Shown one piece after another: positions 1 through 8,053 of a stretch of 8,053 nucleotides of DNA. The translations under genes were made by a program, and so were the position numbers. The notes under the pieces were generated by a model. That model saw nothing but the letters and a program-made list of their open reading frames with translations. It did not search any database and was not told the DNA's origin. This DNA is from an uncultured delta proteobacterium (GTDB lineage: Bacteria > Myxococcota_A > Polyangia > Polyangiales > Polyangiaceae), in assembly GCA_903893335.1 (NCBI GenBank), contig CAITLX010000200.1:1-8053 (forward strand), read 5' to 3'. The first letter of the stretch is position 1. Each line of letters opens with the position of its first letter.

Positions 1-173
1 CGCGACGGGCGCAGGCCCATCGCCTTCTCGAGGCCGTGCACGGGGAAGGGCGTGTGCGCGTCGAACTCGCGGTAGCCCGCGTCGCGCAGCGCCTCGCACG
101 CCTGGTACAGCTCGGCGGGGCTGACGAACCAGCCGACGACCGCCGCCGACTTCTGCTTGGATTTCTCAGGCAT
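1..173 (-). CDS. actD: ActD, Alternative Complex III membrane subunit (DUF3341), N-terminal part
   Basis: Only the first 57 codons are inside the window; the gene runs off the left edge. The visible protein begins MPEKSKQKSAAVVGWF and contains the stretch TPFPVHGLEKAMGLRPS (residues 41-57), which matches the conserved N-terminal region of the DUF3341/ActD family, where a small cytoplasmic domain precedes two membrane helices. ActD is a membrane subunit of Alternative Complex III, the quinol:electron-acceptor oxidoreductase that replaces the bc1 complex. The ATG at 173-171 is supported by a GGAGG ribosome binding site (184-180, spacing 6) lying inside the end of actC. The ATG overlaps the actC stop by 8 bases (ATGCCTGA), which indicates translational coupling. 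Assignment rests on the family motif plus operon position; the membrane part is not visible. Confidence 0.88.
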   Translation of the reverse strand, partial: MPEKSKQKSAAVVGWFVSPAELYQACEALRDAGYREFDAHTPFPVHGLEKAMGLRPS

Positions 174-1613
174 GGGCGGCCTCCGCGTCGTGCGCGTCGT
201 CGCTCTCGTCGCCGTGCCCGTGGCCGTGCGGGTCCGCCTCGGGCAGCACGCCCTTGACCTCGCTGATGGCGATGGCCGGCAGGAACCGGAGGAAGGCGAG
301 GAACGCGGTGAAGAAGAGCCCGAACGTGCCGAGGAACAGCGAGATGTCCCAGATGGTCGGGCGGAAGTACGTCCAGCTCGTCGGCAGGTAGTCGCGGTGC
401 AGGCTCGTCACGATGATGACGAAGCGCTCGAACCACATGCCGATGTTGACGAAGATGCTGAGCACGAACATCGCCGGGATGCTGGTGCGGATCTTCTTGA
501 ACCAGAACAGCTGCGGCGAGATCACGTTGCAGCTGACCATCGTCCAGTACGCCCAGGCGTACGGGCCGAAGGCGCGGTTGATGAACGTGAAGCGCTCGTA
601 GTTGTTGCCCGAGTACCAGGCGGTGAAAAACTCGATCGCGTACGCGTACCCGACGATGCTGCCCGTCGTCAGGATGATCTTGTTCATGTTCTCGAGGTGA
701 CGCAGCGTCACGATGTTCTCGAGGCCGAACGCCTTGCGCACGATGACCATCAGCGTGACGACCATCGCGAAGCCGCTGAACACGGCGCCGGCGACGAAGT
801 ACGGCGGGAAGATCGTCGTGTGCCAGCCGGGGATGACCGACGTCGCGAAGTCGAACGAGACGATGGTGTGGACCGACAGCACCAGCGGCGTCGAGAGGCC
901 CGCGAGGATGAGGTAGGCCTTCTCGTAGTTGAGCCAGTGGCGGTGCGAGCCGCGCCAGCCGATGGCGAAGATGCCGAGGACGACGGCGCGCACGCGGGTC
1001 GTGGCGCGGTCGCGCAGCGTCGCGAGGTCCGGCACCAGGCCGACGTACCAGAAGAGGATCGACACCGTCGCGTAGGTCGAGACGGCGAACACGTCCCAGA
1101 GCAGCGGGCTCTTGAAGTTGGGCCAGAGCGACATCTGGTTGGGCACGGGGAATACCCAGTAGAGGAGCCAGACGCGGCCGACGTGGAAGGCTGGGTAGAT
1201 GCCGGCGGCCATGACGGCGAAGATCGTCATCGCCTCGGCGGCGCGGTTGATGCTCGTGCGCCACTTCTGCCGGAACAGGAAGAGGATGGCGCTGATGAGC
1301 GTGCCGGCGTGGCCGATGCCGATCCAGAAGACGAAGCCGGTGATGTCCCAGGCCCAGAAGACGGTGTCGTTGAGGCCCCAGACGCCGACGCCGGTGTAGA
1401 CCAGCTTGCCGAGCGAGCCGGCGAGGATGAGCAACCCCGTGAGCGCCGCCGCGAAGAGGACGAGCCAGCCGCTCGGAGTCTTGCGCTCGACGATGTGCGC
1501 GACGCTGTTGGTGACCGACGCGAAACCCGCGCCGCCCAGGATCAGCGGCGAGCGCTCAGCCGGGTTGGAGTCGTCGGTGTTCGTGAGAGGAGCGGCGTGA
1601 GCCTTTGCGCTGC

Positions 1614-1617
<4 letters not shown>
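166..1617 (-). CDS. actC: ActC, NrfD/PsrC-like quinol-binding membrane subunit of Alternative Complex III
   Basis: A 483-residue integral membrane protein of the NrfD/PsrC superfamily. In Alternative Complex III the family carries the periplasm-facing quinol site and hands electrons to the iron-sulfur domain of ActB; it is also proposed to take part in proton translocation. Hydrophobic stretches start near residues 51, 88, 128, 170, 211, 236, 272, 322, 391 and 431, consistent with the family's roughly ten helices. Family-typical motifs are GIGHAGTLISA (100-110), HVGR (145-148), GWRGSHRHW (220-228) and SVHTIVSFDFA (248-258). The C-terminus is His/Asp-rich (from about residue 474, HGHGHGD), which may bind metal or simply be a variable tail. 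The ATG at 1617-1615 overlaps the actB stop by 4 bases (ATGA). A GGAG lies about 11 bases upstream. The family assignment is secure; the helix boundaries are read by eye. Confidence 0.95.
180..184 (-). promoter_or_regulatory. Ribosome binding site of actD
   Basis: GGAGG on the minus strand, 6 bases before the actD ATG and inside the actC coding region. It is the best Shine-Dalgarno match in the operon and fixes the actD start. Confidence 0.65.
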
Positions 1618-4663
<3,046 letters not shown>

Positions 4664-4667
<4 letters not shown>

Positions 4668-5323
4668 CGGTGGCACCCGGAACAATGCAGGGGGGGATTG
4701 ACCTGCCGCTTGGAGTCCTTGGTGATCGCGGCGACCACGGTGCCGTCGGGCGGCGGCTGCCAGTCCATCTTCGTCAGCTCGGCCTGCGTGCGGAGGTTGG
4801 GCCCCGCGTTGCGGTGGCAATCGAGGCACCAGCCCATCGTCAGGGGCTGCACCTGCCGGACGGTCACCATCTGGTCGATGCGGCCGTGGCACGTCGAGCA
4901 GCCGACGCCGGCGGCGAGGTGCGCGCTGTGGTCGAAGTAGACGTAATCGGGGAGGTTGTGGACCCGCACCCAGGGCAGGGGCTGGTCGGTCGCCCAGCTC
5001 TCGCGCACCGGCAGCAGCTTCACGCTGTCGGTCCGCACCTTGGAGTGGCAGTTCATGCACGTCTGGGTCGGCGGCACGGCGGCGTAGCTCGAGCGCTCGA
5101 CGCTCGAGTGGCAGTACCGGCAGTCCATGCCCAGGTCGCCCGCGTGCAGCTTGTGGCTGTACTCGACGGGCTGGGTCGGCTGGTAGCCGACCTCGAGGTG
5201 CTTGTTCGTGCCGTAGTAGCCGATGGCTGCCGAAGCACCGGTGGCGCCGAGCACGACGCAGGCCAGCACGACGGGTGGGAGCCGGTTCGACCACGGAGGG
5301 AAGATGTAGCGGCCGGGAGTCAC
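4664..5323 (-). CDS. actA: ActA, membrane-anchored pentaheme cytochrome c of Alternative Complex III
   Basis: From the preferred GTG start the protein has 219 residues. A single N-terminal hydrophobic segment (about 15-37) follows a short N-terminus and should anchor it with the rest in the periplasm. Five CxxCH heme c motifs are visible: CRYCH (68-72), CMNCH (89-93), CSTCH (142-146), CLDCH (166-170) and CSGCH (214-218), the last almost at the C-terminus. Five hemes at this length is the usual ActA arrangement. The protein takes electrons from ActB and passes them towards the monoheme subunit ActE or an external acceptor. GTG (5323-5321) is chosen because GAGGT lies 7 bases upstream; an in-frame ATG at 5344 would add seven residues but has no ribosome binding site. 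It is the first gene of the operon and overlaps actB by 4 bases. Maturation requires a c-type cytochrome assembly system encoded elsewhere. Confidence 0.94.
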
Positions 5324-5330
5324 GCGGCGG

Positions 5331-5335
5331 ACCTC
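5331..5335 (-). promoter_or_regulatory. Ribosome binding site deciding the actA start (GAGGT)
   Basis: GAGGT on the minus strand, 7 bases before GTG 5323-5321. The competing ATG at 5344 lies upstream of this site and has no purine-rich sequence before it, so the GTG start is preferred. Confidence 0.55.
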
Positions 5336-5368
5336 TAGATGCATTCGATGCGCGAGATCAAGGATCAG

Positions 5369-5397
5369 CTTGCCACCGGGTGCGGCAAGTTGCCGCA
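5369..5397. promoter_or_regulatory. Candidate operator: overlapping TTGCC inverted repeats upstream of actA
   Basis: TGCGGCAAGTTGCCGCA at 5381-5397 is a perfect palindrome with 8-bp arms around a single G. A neighbouring CTTGCC (5369-5374) pairs with GGCAAG (5384-5389), giving a second overlapping inverted repeat. Three TTGCC half-sites thus sit in 29 bases, 46 to 74 bases upstream of the actA GTG, where an operator for the act operon would be expected. There is no coding explanation. The regulator is unknown; the element could instead form a hairpin in the 5' leader of the act transcript. Confidence 0.4.
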
Positions 5398-5472
5398 TGT
5401 CCGCTCCGCGCCGTCTCGCCCGGGTGCTGGGGGGGCGCGCAGGGAGCTGCCCAGCCGAGGGTGCGAGCGTGC

Positions 5473-5478
5473 TAGCTT
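5473..5478 (+). promoter_or_regulatory. Possible -10 element for the riboswitch transcript (TAGCTT)
   Basis: TAGCTT, preceded by TGC, lies about 34 bases before the riboswitch P1 stem, at a plausible distance for a short leader. It is one of the few A/T-containing hexamers in this stretch. No convincing -35 box is visible, so this is a weak guess. Confidence 0.22.
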
Positions 5479-5483
5479 CGGCC

Positions 5484-5504
5484 GGCGGGAGCGGTGCTCC
5501 CGCC
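5484..5504 (+). other. Perfect 9-bp GC hairpin just upstream of the riboswitch
   Basis: GGCGGGAGC (5484-5492) pairs fully with GCTCCCGCC (5496-5504) around a GGT loop. It ends 7 bases before the riboswitch P1 stem and is not part of the standard cobalamin aptamer fold. It could be a leader-stabilising stem or a protein site in the divergent promoter region. No T-run follows on either strand, so a terminator is unlikely. Confidence 0.5.
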
Positions 5505-5511
5505 GTCGATG

Positions 5512-5679
5512 AGCAGTCGTCCCCCGTTGGGGACGTAAGAGGGAAGCCGGTGAAATTCCGGCGCGGCCCCCGCCACTGTGACCGAGGACGAAGGCGAGCA
5601 ATACCACTGGGGCAGCGGACAGCGTCCGCCTCCCGGGAAGGGCTCGCCGGAGGATGATCCGGAAGCCAGGAGACCTGCT
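5512..5679 (+). promoter_or_regulatory. Cobalamin riboswitch aptamer
   Basis: The hallmark core is present: GGGAAGCCGGTGAAATTCCG begins at 5541, followed by GCGGCCCCCGCCACTGTG to 5580. The B12 box GCCAGGAGACCTGC is at 5665-5678. Supporting pairings found by eye: P1 AGCAG (5512-5516) with CTGCT (5675-5679); a P2-type hairpin CGTCCCC (5518-5524) with GGGGACG (5529-5535); a peripheral stem GGCGAGC (5593-5599) with GCTCGCC (5642-5648); and an inner hairpin GCGGAC (5615-5620) with GTCCGC (5624-5629). The RNA binds a cobalamin and in known cases lowers expression of the downstream gene when B12 is plentiful. The long peripheral arm suggests the larger class I type, which favours adenosylcobalamin, but this is not settled. 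The regulated gene is the lipoprotein starting at 5733. Confidence 0.96.
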
Positions 5680-5700
5680 GCGCGTCGCCGCCACCTCTAT

Positions 5701-5724
5701 CTCCGCGGGGAAGCGGAGAAGGGA
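5701..5724 (+). promoter_or_regulatory. Riboswitch expression platform: hairpin overlapping the ribosome binding site
   Basis: CTCCGC (5701-5706) pairs with GCGGAG (5713-5718) around GGGGAA. The 3' arm includes GGAG, and the purine run GGAGAAGGGA (5715-5724) is the only Shine-Dalgarno-like sequence before the ATG at 5733. There is no T-run, so control at translation initiation is more likely than transcription termination. The G-rich loop could take part in the loop-loop contact known for cobalamin riboswitches. The sequestration model is inference from pairing. Confidence 0.6.
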
Positions 5725-5732
5725 TCACGACG

Positions 5733-7100
5733 ATGAAGAAGCACACGGCATGGGCCGGCGTGCGCGCAGATTCTGCGCGGCGCCTCGTTGGGGCTGGGTT
5801 GGCGATCGCGGCGGCGCTCGCGGGCACGGCAGGGTGCGCCGACGACGAGGTGGCGCCCCTGACGCCGACGGGCGGAGGGTTCGACGACGCCGCGAGCGAC
5901 GCGGGCTCGGACGCGGCGAGCGAGGCCGCAGGCGACGCAGCCGACGCACAGGCCGACGCCGCTGCAGACGCGGTCGATGCGACCGACGCGACCGACGGCG
6001 CCGCGCCCACTTCCTGGGCCCTGTTCGTCGCGAGCGACTTCGTGACCAACTCCGAGGTGGCCGCGGTCGACGTGACGGCGGGAGCGCTCGGGGGGCGGGC
6101 CTCCTTCGCAGACGGCGACACCATCGTCTACGGCAGCGGGCACCGCGGCTTCGCGCTCGAGCGCACCCGCGGCAGGGTCTCGGTGCTCGGGGCGACGAGC
6201 CCCTGGACGGTCGACCGGACGATCGACCTCGCCGCGTCGGACGACGCCGGCGTGGGGGGCAACCCCTACGCGGTCGTGGTCGGAGCCGGCGCGAAGGCGT
6301 ACGTCGTGCGCTACGCGAAGAACGCCGTCGACGTCGTGGACGCCGCGACCGGAGCTGTGACCGGCAGCGTCGATCTCGCCGCCGAGCTCGACGGCGACCC
6401 CGATGGCCTGGTCGACGCGTTCGACGCGGCGTACGACCCGACGACGCAGCGGCTCTGGGTCGTGCTGCAGCGCATCGACCAGACGGAGTTCGGCCCCGGG
6501 CCCGACTACGTCGGCGCGTGCGCGGCGCGCTTGCCGCGCGTGGTCGCCATCGACACGACGAGCGACACGCTCGTCGACCTCAACGGCGCAGCCGCGGGCA
6601 CGGCCTGGGAGCTGGTGGGGGCGAACCCCAACGCGCTCGTCGCCGACTTCGCGCACGGCAAGCTCTGGGTCGCCGACGCAGGCTGCTGGGTCGCGGCGGG
6701 CGACGCGGGCACCGGGCGCGACCGGCGCGGCGTCGAGGCGCTCGACCTCACGAGCGGCGCGGCGGGCTTCGTCTGGCAGACGACCGACCTCGATCGCGTC
6801 TCGGGTCTCATCGTCGTCGGGGCGGGCAGCGCGTTCGTCGGGACGGGCTACCCGCCCGCGTGGCACCCGTGGGACATGACCTCGTCGCCGATCGGCGCCG
6901 CCGACGTCGACGTCCCGACGCAGCCGATCGCCGACGGCGCAGGCGCGCTGCTCGGGCTCGCCTCGAGCCCCGACGGCGACGGCGGCACGCGCCTCGACGC
7001 GGTCCGCTACGACCCGACGAACCACACGACGACGACCGTCGCGACGGGGGTCTTCTCCTCGTCGGCGTTGACGGCCGTCAGCTCCGCGATGGTGCGCTGA
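5733..7100 (+). CDS. Riboswitch-controlled beta-propeller lipoprotein, candidate BtuG-like cobalamin-binding protein
   Basis: A 455-residue exported protein. The N-terminus has a basic region, a hydrophobic segment (18-33) and a lipobox-like AGTAGC ending at Cys35, so it is probably a lipoprotein; the Thr at -3 is not ideal. Residues about 50-90 form an Asp/Ala-rich flexible tether. From about 95 to the end there are some seven repeats of roughly 45-55 residues with a beta-propeller look, for example NPYAVVVGAGAKAYVVRY (177-194), QRLWVVLQRID (239-249) and GKLWVADAGCW (309-319), the last two with the LWV strand seen in YncE-like propellers. Cys263 and Cys318 are the only cysteines in the mature domain and could form a disulfide. 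A cobalamin riboswitch directly upstream ties the gene to B12. Bacteroides BtuG is a seven-bladed propeller lipoprotein that captures cobalamin for BtuB, so an analogous role is proposed. No btuB or TonB-dependent receptor is visible in the window. Lipoprotein and propeller calls are moderate to good; cobalamin binding is inference. Confidence 0.85.
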   Translation: MKKHTAWAGVRADSARRLVGAGLAIAAALAGTAGCADDEVAPLTPTGGGFDDAASDAGSDAASEAAGDAADAQADAAADAVDATDATDGAAPTSWALFVASDFVTNSEVAAVDVTAGALGGRASFADGDTIVYGSGHRGFALERTRGRVSVLGATSPWTVDRTIDLAASDDAGVGGNPYAVVVGAGAKAYVVRYAKNAVDVVDAATGAVTGSVDLAAELDGDPDGLVDAFDAAYDPTTQRLWVVLQRIDQTEFGPGPDYVGACAARLPRVVAIDTTSDTLVDLNGAAAGTAWELVGANPNALVADFAHGKLWVADAGCWVAAGDAGTGRDRRGVEALDLTSGAAGFVWQTTDLDRVSGLIVVGAGSAFVGTGYPPAWHPWDMTSSPIGAADVDVPTQPIADGAGALLGLASSPDGDGGTRLDAVRYDPTNHTTTTVATGVFSSSALTAVSSAMVR

Positions 7101-7110
7101 AGCGACCCGA

Positions 7111-7143
7111 GGGCGCCCGGCTCCGCTCGGAGCCGCGGCGCCC
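7111..7143 (+). terminator. Strong GC hairpin after the lipoprotein gene, possible terminator
   Basis: GGGCGCC (7111-7117) pairs with GGCGCCC (7137-7143). Inside it C7118 pairs with G7135 and GGCTCC (7119-7124) pairs with GGAGCC (7129-7134), giving a 14-bp stem with one bulge and a GCTC loop, beginning 10 bases after the stop codon. No T-tract follows, so it is not a classical intrinsic terminator. It may still end or protect the riboswitch-controlled transcript, and suggests that the gene at 7195 is transcribed separately. Confidence 0.5.
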
Positions 7144-7194
7144 GCGCGGACGCTGGCTCGCGCGCCGCGCGTCGTGTCATGCTCGCGGGCCCGC

Positions 7195-8053
7195 GTGCAC
7201 CACGACGACGAACCGACCGACCCGCGCGATCGCGCCGTCGCGGCGATGCTCCTCGTCGGGGTGCTCGCCGCGTACGCGGCGACCAGCGCGCGCACCGTGC
7301 TCGGCGGCGACAACGGCGAGTTCGCCACGCTGCTCGCCGACGGGGGCGTCGCGCACCCGCCGGGCTACCCGCTGTTCACGCTGTACCTGCGCGCGATGCG
7401 CTGGCTGCCCGCCGCGTCCCCCGCGCACGCCGCGGCGCTCGCGACCGCGCTGCTCGGCGGCGCCTGCGCGTGGGCGCTCTGGGGCGCGTGCCGCGCGTGG
7501 GGCGCGTCGCGTGGGGCTGCGACGCTCGCGACGGCGCTGTACGCCGCGTCGCCGCTCGCGTGGAAGCTCGCGACGCACGCCGAGGTGTTCACGCCGAGCG
7601 CGCTGCTCGCGGCGGCCATCGTGTGCGCCGCTGGGCCGCTCGCGGGGCCACGCGGCGCGCGGCGGGTCGCGCTGCTCGGGCTGCTCGCGGGGCTCGGGCT
7701 GGCCAACCACCACACCGTCGCGCTCGTCGCGCCCATCGGCCTGCTCGGCGTCGCGCGCGGCCTGCGCGAGACCCCGCGCAAGTTCGCGGCCGCGAGCCTC
7801 GGGCTCGGCGCGCTCGCGCTCGGGCTCGCGCCCTACGCGGCGCTGGTCTTCGCAGCCCGCTCGGCGGGCGAGCGCTGGGCGTGGGGCGACGCGACGACGC
7901 TCGCCGGCCTCTGGCACCACGTCTCGCGCGGCGACTACGGCACGATGCGCCTCGCGATGAGCGACGCGCCGCCCGAGGTGGCGGCGCAGCTCGCGCGCCT
8001 GGGCGCCGACCTCGTGCTCGACCTGCTCGCGGCGCCCGCGCTGCTCGCGCTGC
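7195..8053 (+). CDS. DUF2723 membrane protein (GT-C, protein O-mannosyltransferase-like), N-terminal part
   Basis: The reading frame is open from 7174 to the right edge; 286 codons are visible from the GTG at 7195. The first hydrophobic segment (about 14-30) is followed by GDNGEFATLLADGGVAHPPG (38-57) and then YPLF, the diagnostic start of DUF2723, whose Asp/Glu pair resembles the acidic catalytic motif in the first outer loop of GT-C glycosyltransferases. Further hydrophobic segments follow, with conserved-looking AEVFTPSALL, GLANHHT and RGDYGTMRLA. Members are multi-pass enzymes that transfer sugar from a lipid-linked donor; animal TMEM260 is a protein O-mannosyltransferase of this family. 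The substrate here is unknown. The start is uncertain: GTG 7174, GTG 7195 and ATG 7246 are all in frame and none has a good ribosome binding site. The strong hairpin at 7111-7143 suggests independence from the upstream gene. Confidence 0.85.
   Translation, partial: MHHDDEPTDPRDRAVAAMLLVGVLAAYAATSARTVLGGDNGEFATLLADGGVAHPPGYPLFTLYLRAMRWLPAASPAHAAALATALLGGACAWALWGACRAWGASRGAATLATALYAASPLAWKLATHAEVFTPSALLAAAIVCAAGPLAGPRGARRVALLGLLAGLGLANHHTVALVAPIGLLGVARGLRETPRKFAAASLGLGALALGLAPYAALVFAARSAGERWAWGDATTLAGLWHHVSRGDYGTMRLAMSDAPPEVAAQLARLGADLVLDLLAAPALLAL

Noticed and set aside
5697..7328. Minus-strand frame of about 540 codons opposite the lipoprotein gene
   Set aside because: Arg/Ala/Val-rich antisense shadow; the plus-strand gene has a riboswitch, signal peptide, lipobox and propeller repeats.
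7177..7920. Minus-strand frame opposite the DUF2723 gene
   Set aside because: Arg/Glu-rich shadow; the plus-strand frame carries the DUF2723 motifs and membrane helices.
5654..7960. Long plus-strand frame starting inside the riboswitch and crossing the lipoprotein gene, the hairpin and the DUF2723 gene
   Set aside because: It begins with an ATG inside the aptamer and yields an Arg-rich translation in a different frame from both real genes; an out-of-frame shadow.

Overview
The window is about 70% G+C and has the dense codon bias and Asp/Ala-rich lipoprotein linker typical of Myxococcota (the Polyangia-type former delta-proteobacteria). That assignment is an inference from base composition and gene content; there is no rRNA or other taxonomic marker here. 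No tRNA, rRNA, CRISPR array, insertion sequence or other mobile element was seen.

Positions 1-5323, minus strand: the first four genes of an Alternative Complex III (ACIII) operon in canonical order. They are actA (pentaheme cytochrome c), actB (Tat-exported fused molybdoenzyme-like and iron-sulfur subunit), actC (NrfD-like quinol-binding membrane subunit) and actD (DUF3341, cut by the window edge). Adjacent genes overlap by 4, 4 and 8 bases, so the set is very probably one translationally coupled transcript. Together they oxidise membrane quinol and pass electrons through iron-sulfur clusters and c-hemes to a periplasmic cytochrome c or directly to an oxidase. The remaining act and cox genes would be expected to the left of the window.

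Positions 5324-5732: a divergent control region. Near actA it holds a perfect 17-bp palindrome made of TTGCC half-sites. On the plus strand it holds a 9-bp hairpin and then a clear cobalamin riboswitch, with a conserved core at 5541-5580 and a B12 box at 5665-5678. A short hairpin after the riboswitch covers part of the ribosome binding site of the next gene.

Positions 5733-7100, plus strand: a predicted lipoprotein with an Asp/Ala-rich tether and about seven beta-propeller-like repeats, directly under the cobalamin riboswitch. This is the most interesting item in the window. A surface beta-propeller lipoprotein under B12 control resembles in architecture the Bacteroides cobalamin-capturing protein BtuG, and may be an analogous B12-binding protein in a different phylum. 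A strong GC hairpin follows the gene.

Positions 7195-8053, plus strand: the start of a multi-pass DUF2723 (GT-C fold, protein O-mannosyltransferase-like) membrane protein, cut by the right edge.
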